The notes under the pieces are model-generated. The model was given only the letters and a program-made list of their open reading frames with translations, made no database searches and was not told where the DNA came from. A stretch of 64,000 bases of DNA, from assembly GCF_016904955.1 (NCBI RefSeq), contig NZ_JADIKE010000038.1:62001-126000 (forward strand). The letters are read 5' to 3'. This document shows positions 1 through 9,480 of this stretch, piece after piece. Made by a program: the position numbers and the translations under genes. The stretch's first letter is position 1, and each line of letters opens with the position of its first letter. This DNA is from Dyella flava. GTDB taxonomy: Bacteria; Pseudomonadota; Gammaproteobacteria; Xanthomonadales; Rhodanobacteraceae.

Positions 1-1513
1 GATCCCGCTCATCCTTGATTCTTTGCAGGAAAAAATCGGCGCGCGTAGTGTTGTGTTCGCGCAGCGCAAGGGTGGCTGCATTCAACATACAGTTGGTGCA
101 TGGCGTGTTGCTGGCTAACAGTCCATCGATAAGCCGCCAGGCATCGGCGTGATCTCCTGCATCGATATATCCGCTGATGAGTTCGTCCTTGGCGGTAATG
201 GAGTCAGGGTTTTCCTGCAGAGCCCATTGCCATAGATTCACCTGCGTAGACCACAGGGGAATAGTCACCCTGATATTCATAACTGCCAAGACCATCCAGA
301 TAGCGAGACCCACGTAGGCTACCAGCGATAGCGTGCGCTGCATGTTTCGAGGCGCGGGAATCTCCGATAACGCCGACGGAAACCATGCGCACGCGATGGC
401 CAGCGCAGTGAGGGCATAGCGCTCGTGGTACAGGCTGGTATCGAAGTTTGCGGCAATGATGTGCAGCACTGGGAAGAGCGCTAATGTCACGCAAAATATC
501 AGTGCTCCGACATACCTGCGGCGTATCGTAAGAACGATACTCGTCGCTACGATGCAAAATCCCAAGGCATCCTGCAGTAGCGACCGGGCGTTAATCTTGA
601 GAAATCGATCGATGTCCACCTGATGGATGGGACCCATGTGCACTGTGGGCCAGAAAAACATGCGCCAATAATGAAGGTAGAGAAAATTTGCTTCCTGCAG
701 ACGCCCCCATAGCGGCAATATTTTACCGGCGGTATTCGGGATGAGATTGCCCAGTGCCAAGTGTCTCAGGGCAAGGTATACGATGCCGGCCAGCAACACG
801 CCGATGTAAGTCGCAGCATGTTGCATGAGCAGTTTGCGTAGTTGGGCAAATAAGGATTCGTCCTGCGATACCTCTAGGGTAAGCCAATTCAGCACGATCA
901 GAATGGGGAAGAAGGCAATGGCGGACTCTTTGGCGCACGCCGCAAGGAAAAAGCAGGCGGTTACGCTAGCGGCACGAGGCATTGGGCGTTTGATGCGAAT
1001 GCCTATAAGCCAGCCCAATAGCATGAATAATGTGGCCGCAAGGTCGAACTGGCAGCCGATCCACACAACGGGTTCCACCAGGACTGGGTGCAAGCCGTAG
1101 AGCAGCATGGGCAATACCATGGTACGAACGCGCCTACTTTTTTTAAGTTGTTCCCCGCCAAGTTCCAGAGCTAGTACACCTACCAGCAGGGTGTTGATCA
1201 GATGGATCAGCAAGGAAACCATGTGCATGGGGCCGGGTGTGCTGTCGAAAGCGCGCACTTCGGCGGTAAACAAGGCAACCCCTAGCGGGCGAAAATAGGC
1301 AGCCCAGTCATTAAATCTATTCAGCAGCAAGTGTACCCAGTCATTGCCATGGCGAAGCCAGCCCATTCGCTGAAAATCGACAATATCATCCCAGACGAAT
1401 TGCGCATGTCGCACTGGCCAATAGGTCAGTGCAATGATCAATGTGACGACTAGGACGCTGATGCCTGCCAGCCATTTCTTTTCGCGTATGTCGGTGCTGG
1501 GTGATACGTTCAA
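1..1513 (-). CDS. GT-C type membrane glycosyltransferase-like protein with TPR-like tail (3' end outside window)
   Basis: An open frame of 504 codons runs without a stop from a TTG at 1513-1511 off the left edge. The TTG is preceded by AAGGGG with 8 nt spacing, so I take it as the start; the next in-frame ATG is about 47 codons in and would remove the first membrane helix. The protein has an N-terminal helix, then a VWDD motif and a YFRPL motif in the first periplasmic loop, and about ten hydrophobic segments, as in GT-C polytopic transferases of the TMTC/PMT kind. The last visible 80 residues are soluble and look like a TPR unit. Substrate unknown. By eye it is less GC-rich than the core genes further right. 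A polymerase or ligase of surface glycans is an alternative. Confidence 0.72.
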   Translation of the reverse strand, partial: MNVSPSTDIREKKWLAGISVLVVTLIIALTYWPVRHAQFVWDDIVDFQRMGWLRHGNDWVHLLLNRFNDWAAYFRPLGVALFTAEVRAFDSTPGPMHMVSLLIHLINTLLVGVLALELGGEQLKKSRRVRTMVLPMLLYGLHPVLVEPVVWIGCQFDLAATLFMLLGWLIGIRIKRPMPRAASVTACFFLAACAKESAIAFFPILIVLNWLTLEVSQDESLFAQLRKLLMQHAATYIGVLLAGIVYLALRHLALGNLIPNTAGKILPLWGRLQEANFLYLHYWRMFFWPTVHMGPIHQVDIDRFLKINARSLLQDALGFCIVATSIVLTIRRRYVGALIFCVTLALFPVLHIIAANFDTSLYHERYALTALAIACAWFPSALSEIPAPRNMQRTLSLVAYVGLAIWMVLAVMNIRVTIPLWSTQVNLWQWALQENPDSITAKDELISGYIDAGDHADAWRLIDGLLASNTPCTNCMLNAATLALREHNTTRADFFLQRIKDERD

Positions 1514-1765
1514 GCGACAATCCCCTTAGTGGACCTGCCAAAATATCCTATCAGGCGACACTGTTGCGAGTAAGCGCTGGGGGCAGGGTCGGCGATGCAT
1601 CGGGTATTTTGGATTTGCCGAGCGCCGGCCGGGCTGGACTTACGCCAATATTTATTAACCGAGTGGAGATCGTTGTTTGGGCTACACGGAGTGCGGCTAG
1701 CTTATGGCGCGCGTCTTACAGGTGGATTGCTCGTCAATCCCATTGGCGCATCCGGAAATGAATTC

Positions 1766-3163
1766 TTATGCGGTGGCTCGGCGAGAACGTGCGCGTAGGT
1801 ATGCTACCTTCCCAGATAGCCAATAGGCGGAAAACATGCCAAGCAAGATCTCAGGGCCTCGATAAGGAATGGAGTAACGCGGTTCTGCTTGCAAAATGCT
1901 GTAAACCAGCGTGACGAAAAGCAGCATGAGTGCTGTTGCGGTCATTGAAAGTGGGGCCCTGGAACGCATGGCGAGTATGCAGCCCGCCGCGGCAAGCAAA
2001 AGCAACAATGGGTTGATGGCGTAGCAAATGGCAGATATCGCACGCCACGTTGGAACAGTGTCATAGGGGGAGTTGCGGGTGCCGTAGACGTAGATACCCC
2101 CCTCTCCGATCCGGATGCTCCAACCCCACATCAAAGCTGGCTTCGTTAGATACCAGTGAACATATTTCCATGGATCACCCGCAAGTCGGTGCAGAATCGC
2201 CAGAGTGCCTGCAGCCGGGTGGGCATTTATAAGATCGACTTCCTGATTGATCTGGGTCAATACGCCACTGGTTTTTGGATCGCCACTTCGCGCCCAAGTC
2301 ATATAGGCGTCGTGGTATTCAGGCCATGATCCTTGCACCAGATTCATCCGTGCCCGGGATGTCGAGGATAGGTGTCCACCAGGCAACATGGTGTTTCGGA
2401 TTGACCAGGGAGCTAGCGTGCACAGCGCAACTGCAACGAAGACGCCTGCGGTCTTTGTGCTCATTTTTCGTTGCATTCGTGCGTAGATGGCAAGACAGAT
2501 GCCAAAGGGAAGCATGACGGCGTTGGTAAGCGCAGCAAGCGAAAAGCTGATGCCGCTGATGGCTATCGAGCCTGTATTGTTTCGATTTGTTGCTATGCGA
2601 AATAGCAGCATGGACATCGCGCAAAGGAATCCGAACAGGGTTTCAGAAAGAATGTAACTGCTCATGGTTACGCTGTGCGGCCAAACTCCCATAAGGAGGC
2701 CTGCTGCAACCAGATAGGGCGTGGGCATCCATTCGCGTCCGACACCCATCCATAGGACAACCGTTATTGCGCCAAGCAACGCTTGGAAAATGAGCACGGC
2801 GGCATACCAAGTACCCCATGATTTGAACGCCAATAATAGGCCTGCAAGCAAGACCGGGTAACCGGGGTCACGAAAATTGTCCGGTTTGGGTTCGCTGTTG
2901 GATGGTAAGTCTAAAGAAAATACCGAATGCCTTAGCAGATTCACGGCATAGTGGTAATACTGAGCGCCATCGCCATGCACATTAGCCAGGTAAACCGGCT
3001 GGAAAACAACCGAATGCGTAACATAATAAATGCGTATCCCGAAAGCTAAAGTGCCCAAGGCCAGGATGAAGAGCCACCAATGCCATTTGGGGGGCGAAGG
3101 GGGTAAGGCAGCATCGGACAGGCCTTTATTTTCGTCAGCGGTTATGGGGAGCAGGTTGCGCAT
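1766..3163 (-). CDS. GT39/ArnT-like integral membrane glycosyltransferase
   Basis: 465 aa with a short cytoplasmic N-terminus, a first helix at about residues 28-50 and 10-11 further hydrophobic segments. The first periplasmic loop carries HGDGAQYYHYA followed by RDPGYP, matching the acidic loop and PxYP-type motif of GT-C transferases that use polyprenyl-phosphate sugars. The family transfers a sugar onto lipid or protein in the periplasm; donor and acceptor cannot be read from sequence. ATG start with only a weak SD. Same strand as the partial GT-C gene downstream (252-bp gap holding no convincing gene) and near another GT-C gene at 5557, suggesting a glycosylation locus. GC appears lower than in the flanking core genes, so horizontal origin is possible. 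Confidence 0.7.
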   Translation of the reverse strand: MRNLLPITADENKGLSDAALPPSPPKWHWWLFILALGTLAFGIRIYYVTHSVVFQPVYLANVHGDGAQYYHYAVNLLRHSVFSLDLPSNSEPKPDNFRDPGYPVLLAGLLLAFKSWGTWYAAVLIFQALLGAITVVLWMGVGREWMPTPYLVAAGLLMGVWPHSVTMSSYILSETLFGFLCAMSMLLFRIATNRNNTGSIAISGISFSLAALTNAVMLPFGICLAIYARMQRKMSTKTAGVFVAVALCTLAPWSIRNTMLPGGHLSSTSRARMNLVQGSWPEYHDAYMTWARSGDPKTSGVLTQINQEVDLINAHPAAGTLAILHRLAGDPWKYVHWYLTKPALMWGWSIRIGEGGIYVYGTRNSPYDTVPTWRAISAICYAINPLLLLLAAAGCILAMRSRAPLSMTATALMLLFVTLVYSILQAEPRYSIPYRGPEILLGMFSAYWLSGKVAYLRARSRRATA

Positions 3164-3277
3164 GTACTATTTGTCCAATAAGGGCGCTGTCGAACGTATC
3201 GCACAATCTTAAGCGGTTAGAGTTTGCGCGGGTTGGACCTGTTCGTGGGTTTTGATTTTTGTCAGTTGGGAGTTCTC

Positions 3278-5413
3278 ATGAAAACTCTGTTCATCGCGTT
3301 ATCGCTGACCTTGGCGACGACATTTGCCGCAGCCGCGGACATCACCACCGGTACGCTGGTGGAAAGCAAAGCTCCGCACGCTTTTGACATAAGCGATCTG
3401 GTCATGATGGATCGTGTGAGCGACCCGCAGCTTTCTCCTGATGGCCACTACGCTGCCTTTAGTGTACGCAGCACCGATTACGCCGCCAATAAGGGCGTCA
3501 ACGCGATCTACGTGAAGGATGTAAGCGCGGCGGGCGTTCAGCCGGTCAAGGTGGTGGCGAAGCAGGCTTCATCGCCGCGCTGGTCGCCGGATGGCCGCAG
3601 CCTGTACTACGTGGCACCTGCGGGTAGCGTCGCCCAACTCTGGCGACTGGATTTTCCGGCCGGCAAGCACGGTTTGGACCTGGCCGCGGCCGGTGCGCCA
3701 GTGCAGATCAGTCACGGTCCGCTGGATATAGATGACTACAAACTCTCGCCGGATGGCAAGAGTGTGCTGCTGTCCTACGCCGTATTCACCGACTGCAACG
3801 ACCTGGCCTGCACCAAGGAGCGCCTCGATGGCCGCGCCCAGGACAAATCCACCGGTACGCTTTATAACAAGTTGTTCGTGCGGCACTGGGATACCTGGTC
3901 CGACGGTCGCCGCAGCCAGCTCTATCTCGCCCATTTCGGGGCGGACGGCAGCCTGCCGGTCGAGCCGACCCGGCTGAGCCGCGGTATCGACGGCGATATC
4001 CCCAGCAAGCCATTCGGCGACGATAGCGAATTCGCCTTTTCGCCCGATGGGAGCACGGTGTACTTCGATGCGCGCATTGCCGGCAACAGCGAGCCGTGGT
4101 CGACCAATTTCGACGTGTTCAAAGTGCCAGCGGACGGATCATCTGCGCCGCAAGATCTCACTACGGCAAACAAGGCCTGGGATGCCTATCCCGTGCCTTC
4201 GCCGGACGGCAAGACGTTGTACTACCTCGCCATGAAAACGCCCGGCTTTGAGGCCGATCGTTTCGGCATCATGGCAATGGATCTGACCACGGGTACCATC
4301 CGTGAGGTGGATCCCTCTTGGGACCGCTCCCCTGGCAGTATGCAGATCAGCGCCGATGGCAAAACTTTGTTCGTAACGGCGGATGATGAGGGGCAACACC
4401 CACTGTTTGCCGTGGACGTCGCCAGTGGCAAGGTCGACAAGCTGGTCGATAACGGATCGGTGAGCGCGTATTCCATTGCCGGCAAGCGCATCCTGCTGGC
4501 GCGTGATGACCTTAAGCACCCTTCCGATCTCTACACGGCAGCGACTGATGGCAACGATCTGAGGCAAGTCACACATTTCAATGTGGAACGCCTGAAGAAC
4601 GCGAGGATGGGTGATGTGCAGTTCTTCACCTTTCAGGGCTGGAACAATCAGACCGTGCAGGGCTATGTGGTGAAGCCGGTCGACTATAAGGCTGGCCAAA
4701 AGTACCCGGTCGCCTTCATCATTCATGGTGGTCCACAGGGTGCCATGAACAACGACTGGAGCTATCGCTGGAATCCGCAGACCTACGCGGGGCAAGGCTT
4801 TGCGGTAGTTACTATCAACTTCCATGGTTCCACTGGCTATGGCCAAGCCTTCACCGATTCCATCTCCGGTGATTGGGGCGGCAAGCCGCTGGAAGATCTA
4901 AAGCTTGGCTGGCAGGCCGCGCTGGACAAGTATCACTTCCTCGACGGTGACCATGCCTGCGCACTCGGTGCCAGCTATGGCGGATATATGACCTACTGGA
5001 TTGCCGGCGTATGGAACAAGCCATGGAGGTGTCTGGTCGATCACGACGGTGTGTTCGATGCCCGCATGATGTATTACGCCACCGACGAGTTATGGTTCGA
5101 AGAACATGAAAACGGCGGTCCTCAGTTCGACGTGCCGGAGAATTACGAGAAGTTCAATCCGCTCAACCATGTGAAGGATTGGCGCGTGCCGATGCTGGTC
5201 ATCCATTCGGGCGATGACTTCCGCATCCCGATTACCCAAGGTCTGGGCGCCTTCACAGCGTTGCAGCGTCAGGGCATTCCCAGTGAACTTCTGACCTTCC
5301 CTGATGAGAATCACTGGGTGCTGAAGCCGCATAACAGCGTGTTGTGGCATGAGACCGTGAATGCTTGGCTTAAAAAATGGACTGCGCCAGATGCCGCATC
5401 CATCAAGCAATAA
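3278..5413 (+). CDS. Secreted S9 family prolyl-oligopeptidase-type peptidase
   Basis: 711 aa from the ATG at 3278, which has GGGAG five bases upstream and gives a clean signal peptide ending in an Ala-rich cleavage site near residue 20; a longer in-frame extension to 3224 would bury it. Residues about 45-440 form a PD40/WD40-like beta-propeller with repeated SPDG motifs. The C-terminal alpha/beta-hydrolase domain has the nucleophile motif GASYGGYM (Ser566), Asp647 in GDDFRIP and His679 in DENHW, a complete catalytic triad. The family (DPP/acylaminoacyl-peptidase group) cleaves short peptides after Pro or Ala; a periplasmic or secreted role in peptide use is likely. Monocistronic, followed by a strong terminator. 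Exact specificity not determinable. Confidence 0.93.
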   Translation: MKTLFIALSLTLATTFAAAADITTGTLVESKAPHAFDISDLVMMDRVSDPQLSPDGHYAAFSVRSTDYAANKGVNAIYVKDVSAAGVQPVKVVAKQASSPRWSPDGRSLYYVAPAGSVAQLWRLDFPAGKHGLDLAAAGAPVQISHGPLDIDDYKLSPDGKSVLLSYAVFTDCNDLACTKERLDGRAQDKSTGTLYNKLFVRHWDTWSDGRRSQLYLAHFGADGSLPVEPTRLSRGIDGDIPSKPFGDDSEFAFSPDGSTVYFDARIAGNSEPWSTNFDVFKVPADGSSAPQDLTTANKAWDAYPVPSPDGKTLYYLAMKTPGFEADRFGIMAMDLTTGTIREVDPSWDRSPGSMQISADGKTLFVTADDEGQHPLFAVDVASGKVDKLVDNGSVSAYSIAGKRILLARDDLKHPSDLYTAATDGNDLRQVTHFNVERLKNARMGDVQFFTFQGWNNQTVQGYVVKPVDYKAGQKYPVAFIIHGGPQGAMNNDWSYRWNPQTYAGQGFAVVTINFHGSTGYGQAFTDSISGDWGGKPLEDLKLGWQAALDKYHFLDGDHACALGASYGGYMTYWIAGVWNKPWRCLVDHDGVFDARMMYYATDELWFEEHENGGPQFDVPENYEKFNPLNHVKDWRVPMLVIHSGDDFRIPITQGLGAFTALQRQGIPSELLTFPDENHWVLKPHNSVLWHETVNAWLKKWTAPDAASIKQ

Positions 5414-5441
5414 GCCCTTTTGTTGTTGATGGCGTCAAGGA

Positions 5442-5472
5442 GATGGTCGCGGTATGCGGCCATCGTTTTTTT
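5442..5472 (+). terminator. Rho-independent terminator of the S9 peptidase gene
   Basis: A 9-bp stem (GATGGTCGC with GCGGCCATC, one G-U pair) and a 5-nt loop are followed by seven T residues, 30 bp after the peptidase stop codon. Confidence 0.85.
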
Positions 5473-5556
5473 GCTTGTTCGTGGTTGCCGGCGTCAATTA
5501 GCTGTTGCCGGCATGGTTATTCATCAAGCGACTGGTGTTTTACGAAAGGTGGAGTC

Positions 5557-7014
5557 ATGGCGCTAGATCAACATGGAAGGCTGGAGCGCATCCTGATAGG
5601 GGTGGTATTACTGCAATTTCTGGCTTTGGTTGCCATACCGTTGTGCGCAATTCCGTTGCATGTATCCAGAAACTACAACGAGGGATGGAATGCGTATTTC
5701 GCCCAGATTGCGTTGCATGGTGGAGTGCTGTATCCACCCGTCGATGCCATGGTTACAAACAACTATCCGCCCCTGTCGTTCTATTTGGTGGGGGCGGTTG
5801 GGAAAGTGGTGGGAGACAATATCGTCGCCGGTCGTTTGCTCGCCGTGTTATCGCTGATAGTTGTCAGCATCAACGTGGGGCGATTCAGTCGTTGGTTAGG
5901 TGCTGGCCGGGCATTGTCGGTGCTGGCCTCGGCGCTGTTTCTGTTGGGCGTTTACACCCTAATGCCTGACTATATTGCAATTAACGATCCACAATTTTTG
6001 GCCCACGCTTTCGTTACCTCGGGTGCTTTGGTTTTTCTCAAGGCAAGCTCTGGGCGTTTTTGGAAATCGATGTTGTTGTCGGCGGGGCTGATCGTGGTCG
6101 GTGGGCTGGTAAAGCACAGCGTGATTTCGTTGCCGCTGGCACTTTGTGCCTGGGCGTTATTTTATGATCGCCGTCGTCTTGGGGTATTTCTTGTCTCAAG
6201 TCTTGTGGTGGGGATCACTGCGTGCACCGTGGTTTATATGGCCTGGGGCGAACCAATGGTGCGGGATCTCCTGTTTAATGCCAGACTTGCTAATCTAAGC
6301 CGCGCTTTTCCTATCATGGGATACGTTCTGCGTTTTCTGTGGCCTTACGTCGTCATGGTCATCGTGGGGTGGTGGCGGTTGGGGCATCGGGACAAGGCAT
6401 CATTCGTTGTCTTGTACCTGACATGGTCGATGCTAAACGCATTCTGGATGCTCGCCGGAGCGGGTGTAAACCTGAACGTGCTTTGCGATGTAGCTATTGC
6501 GTTGACGCTTGGGGCTGTGCTCTTTGTGAAGGCTCTATCGGGTGATGAGCGACCTGTGCGAATATTTCACGGTCATGCAAAAACGGTGGCATGCTTGTTG
6601 ATGGTGCTCCCGTGGATGGTCGCAAGCCTTTTTATTTATTTTTCAAGGCCCGATGCCCACAACGTAAATGACCTTGCGGATGTGCATCAGTGGGAGGGGC
6701 TCTCGCGAACGCTTTCGCTAACAAAGGGTGAGGTGGCGTGCGAGACCCTGGCGGTTTGCTATTGGGCGCATAAGCCAATGGAGATCGACTTTTTTAATTA
6801 CGGTGAAAAAGTTTACGCGGGATCGGTATATGCCGATGCGCCTGAGGGCTTCTTGGTCAAGGTTACCCAAAAATCCTACGCTTATGTGGTAATAGAAAAG
6901 AACTCTCTGATTTACGGCCGTCTTCCGTCGGTCTTGATGCGTGCTCTGTTTGATAACTACAAGCCAGTGGCGATGGTTGCGGATGAGGAAGTGCTGATGG
7001 CGCCCCGCAAGTGA
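5557..7014 (+). CDS. GT-C/ArnT-like polytopic membrane glycosyltransferase
   Basis: 485 aa from the ATG at 5557, chosen because AAAGGTGGAG lies just upstream; the open frame extends back into the peptidase gene but that part is unlike any membrane protein. After a first helix (about 10-30) the periplasmic loop reads YNEGWNAYFA and NNYPPLSFY, the pattern expected for the acidic and YPP motifs of GT39/ArnT-like transferases. About ten further helices, then a soluble C-terminal domain of roughly 100 residues. Together with the two GT-C genes at 1-3163 it suggests surface-glycan or lipid modification. The acceptor is unknown. Convergent with corA, 37 bp apart. Confidence 0.72.
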   Translation: MALDQHGRLERILIGVVLLQFLALVAIPLCAIPLHVSRNYNEGWNAYFAQIALHGGVLYPPVDAMVTNNYPPLSFYLVGAVGKVVGDNIVAGRLLAVLSLIVVSINVGRFSRWLGAGRALSVLASALFLLGVYTLMPDYIAINDPQFLAHAFVTSGALVFLKASSGRFWKSMLLSAGLIVVGGLVKHSVISLPLALCAWALFYDRRRLGVFLVSSLVVGITACTVVYMAWGEPMVRDLLFNARLANLSRAFPIMGYVLRFLWPYVVMVIVGWWRLGHRDKASFVVLYLTWSMLNAFWMLAGAGVNLNVLCDVAIALTLGAVLFVKALSGDERPVRIFHGHAKTVACLLMVLPWMVASLFIYFSRPDAHNVNDLADVHQWEGLSRTLSLTKGEVACETLAVCYWAHKPMEIDFFNYGEKVYAGSVYADAPEGFLVKVTQKSYAYVVIEKNSLIYGRLPSVLMRALFDNYKPVAMVADEEVLMAPRK

Positions 7015-7051
7015 TGGATGGTATTTCTTGCGTGTGCACAGCCAGTACGGC

Positions 7052-8071
7052 TTAGAGCCACTTTGCCCGCTTGAGCGCTATATAGATGGTTGAGACCAGG
7101 CAGGCGACCACCACCATGATGGTGGGATAAGCCCAAGGTTTTTCCAATTCGGGCATATGTGTAAAGTTCATGCCATACCAGCTTGTAATCAACGTCGGCG
7201 CAGCCAGCATGGCAGCCCAACCAGCAAGCTTTTTCATCACCTCGTTCTGCCCGAATGTGACCAGTGAGAGGTTGACGTTGATGGCAGCGGCGAGCATTTC
7301 CCGCATGGCGCTGATGGATTCGTTGACGCGGAAGACGTGGTCATAAACATCGCGAAAGTAGACGCGCAGTTCGTCGGGAATCAGTTCGGGGTGCAGGCGT
7401 ACGAGTTGGTTGATGACATCCTGCATCGGTGCGACGGCGAGGCGTAGGGACATCAGGTCGCGTTGCATGTCGTAGAGGCGGCGGATGGTATTGCGGTTGA
7501 AGGTGTCGGCGAAGATGTCGTTTTCCAGTGTCTGCAGTTCCTCACGGAACTCGCGCACAATGGGGGGCAGATTGTCGACGATGAAGTCGAGCACGCCGTA
7601 TAGACCGTAACTGGGGCCGTGCGCCAGCAGATCGGGTGTTTTTTCGCAGGTATGCCGTGCCGGGGTGTAGGAGAGCGATGCACCATGTCTAACGGTGATG
7701 AGATAGCGCTGTCCGAGGAAGATGTGTGTTTCGCCGAAGGCGATGTGGCCGCTGATCAGTTGTGCGGTTTGCACCACGATAAACAGCGAGTCGCCATAGG
7801 TTTCGACTTTGGTGCGCTGGTGCGCCTGTTGGGCATCTTCGATGGCCAGGTCATGCAGATCGAATTCTTCCTGCAATTTGAGCAGCAACGGCTCATCGGG
7901 TTCGAGCAGGCCGACCCAGACAAAGGTGTCGGGTTCTTTCAGTATTTCACTGATGTCGTCGATGTTTATATCGCGCAGGCGTGTGCCATTGTTCCGGTAA
8001 GCCACACAGTTCACCACCATGGGGCTTTTGGGCCTGCTTGCGGTTGCTGCTAGAGCATCAAAGGTGTCCAT
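7052..8071 (-). CDS. corA: Magnesium/cobalt transporter CorA
   Basis: 339 aa, the usual CorA length. A soluble N-terminal domain is followed by a long helical stalk and two C-terminal membrane helices. The signature GMN lies at residues 300-302 in the first helix end (WYGMNF), with the periplasmic loop MPELEKPWAYP after it. CorA forms a pentameric Mg2+ (Co2+/Ni2+) channel in the inner membrane. The start at 8071 is an ATG; a second Met 18 codons later (MVVNC) is possible. corC lies two genes upstream on the same strand, so both Mg2+ genes are near neighbours with the DUF4105 gene between them. Confidence 0.95.
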   Translation of the reverse strand: MDTFDALAATASRPKSPMVVNCVAYRNNGTRLRDINIDDISEILKEPDTFVWVGLLEPDEPLLLKLQEEFDLHDLAIEDAQQAHQRTKVETYGDSLFIVVQTAQLISGHIAFGETHIFLGQRYLITVRHGASLSYTPARHTCEKTPDLLAHGPSYGLYGVLDFIVDNLPPIVREFREELQTLENDIFADTFNRNTIRRLYDMQRDLMSLRLAVAPMQDVINQLVRLHPELIPDELRVYFRDVYDHVFRVNESISAMREMLAAAINVNLSLVTFGQNEVMKKLAGWAAMLAAPTLITSWYGMNFTHMPELEKPWAYPTIMVVVACLVSTIYIALKRAKWL

Positions 8072-8116
8072 GGGGCGATGATGCTACGCGTTAGAAGTGC
8101 AGGCAATGTGGATGGA

Positions 8117-9331
8117 TCAAGCAGCTTTGTTTTGCCTTAGCGTCCACGCCAGCGCCAGCCAGCAAGGCAGGGCGAACAGAATCCAGGGTTGGTTTTGCTG
8201 CACGACGCCGGGCATCAGGTGCAAGAGCAGGGCGGCCAGCAGGGCGATCAGTTGCAATAGCAGTACGCCGTTGGCGAATCGCGAAGGCGGATTGTCGCGA
8301 CGTGCGCGCCACAGCGGCCGCAGCAGCGCGTAGGCAAGCGGATTGAAGAGCAGGAGATTGGCGTTGGCCCAGGCTGAGTGATGCGCGGTCAGCGTCCAAA
8401 GAAGCAACATCAACAGGCCGGCTGTGCCTGCAAGGAGCAAATATAGGTTACCCAGCAGGGCGTAGACGATGGGTGCGCGGCGCCATGCCAGCACGATCAG
8501 TACGGCGAGCAACAAGCCGGCCAAGCCAAGTGGAATGCGTAGATCAGGTGGTGTGGCCGGCGGTACGCTGAGGTGGTTGGGAGCGAGCAGATCTTCGTTC
8601 TGCACCAGCGGTTGCATGCCACCGTGGCCATCGGAGACGGTGACATCGCGGAGCGTCATTTGCAGCTCTTCAGGCAGGAAGCTTTCCTGCCAAGCGCTGA
8701 GCGGGTGGTCGGCATACGGGCCAAGGCCGAGGTCGAGGATGAGCATCAGCCATGGTTGTGCGCTCATCAAGCGCACGGTCTGCTGGCGATAGGTCATGCC
8801 GCCGGGCAGGGTGGTCAGGCGTGCCTTGATGATGCCCCCGAGCGCACGATCCAGCGCATCGCGTACGCGGGTGGTGCAATTGTCGATGTAGTAGTCGTAG
8901 TTGTAGACCGCGTTTTCAGGGCGCAGATTCCACAGCAGGAAGTCACGCAACGCGGCAGCTTGATCGGGCGTTAGTGCCAGACGTTGCTTAGTGATCGAGC
9001 GTCCGGCCTGCTTGTAGAAGCCTTCTTCATCCGTGGTGACTTCCGCATCGATCAGATAGTGCATGCGACCGCGTGCGAAGTTGAGGAAGAAGTTCTTCTC
9101 GTCGAAGTTGAATACGCCGTAGTTGAAGTTCACTTCTTCGCCGCTGACGGTGTCGCGCAGTTCGATCGCGTCGTGGCCGAAGCGTTCCCAATAGATATCG
9201 CCGGGGCCGTAGGTGATCAGCGAGACTTCCAGTTCCGCGCCTGACGCATTGCTTATATCGGCCCAGGCAGGCACGCATGCGCCGCACAGGATCAGGGCAA
9301 GGGTTAGCAGCAGGCGGCTGGCGAGCGTCAT
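8117..9331 (-). CDS. DUF4105 (Lnb N-terminal periplasmic domain) membrane protein
   Basis: 404 aa from the internal Met at 9331, chosen because a typical signal peptide follows directly (hydrophobic core, cleavage after PAWA); the longer frame to 9415 adds an unlikely polar leader. Residues about 30-220 form the DUF4105 domain with the motif YYIDNCTTRVRDALD, whose Cys-His-like papain-fold chemistry has been proposed for the family. Four or five membrane helices make up the C-terminal half. Function uncharacterised; an envelope-associated hydrolase or scaffold is possible. It lies between corC and corA in the place where lnt often follows corC in other gammaproteobacteria. No good SD is visible for either start. 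Confidence 0.75.
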   Translation of the reverse strand: MTLASRLLLTLALILCGACVPAWADISNASGAELEVSLITYGPGDIYWERFGHDAIELRDTVSGEEVNFNYGVFNFDEKNFFLNFARGRMHYLIDAEVTTDEEGFYKQAGRSITKQRLALTPDQAAALRDFLLWNLRPENAVYNYDYYIDNCTTRVRDALDRALGGIIKARLTTLPGGMTYRQQTVRLMSAQPWLMLILDLGLGPYADHPLSAWQESFLPEELQMTLRDVTVSDGHGGMQPLVQNEDLLAPNHLSVPPATPPDLRIPLGLAGLLLAVLIVLAWRRAPIVYALLGNLYLLLAGTAGLLMLLLWTLTAHHSAWANANLLLFNPLAYALLRPLWRARRDNPPSRFANGVLLLQLIALLAALLLHLMPGVVQQNQPWILFALPCWLALAWTLRQNKAA

Positions 9332-9421
9332 GGGGGAGCCGTTGGAATGGTGAAGTGCGTAGCTTATCGGGAACTGCTTAGAGAGATTTGTTCGTCCGTG
9401 TTTAGCGCGAGGCAAGAGCAG

Positions 9422-9458
9422 CCCCTCACCCCAGCCCTCCCCCGAAGGGGAGAGGGGG
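9422..9458. repeat. REP-like CCCCTCACCCC...GGGGAGAGGGG palindrome
   Basis: Imperfect palindrome of about 37 bp with the order CCCTCACCCCA, then CCCTCCCCC / GGGGAGAGGGGG. The same motif recurs at 45400-45436 (inverted) and 45499-45536, so it is a dispersed intergenic repeat. It sits between the corC stop and the DUF4105 gene and may also terminate corC. Confidence 0.7.
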
Positions 9459-9480
9459 CAATAATTGAGGGGCGACGGAA

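Noticed and set aside
204..938. 117- and 71-codon minus-strand frames near the left edge
   Set aside because: They overlap in other frames the long GT-C frame that starts at 1513 and runs off the edge.
1514..1765. Small frames of 67 and 86 codons in the gap between the first two GT-C genes
   Set aside because: Opposite strand, no SD, no family resemblance, composition like non-coding sequence.
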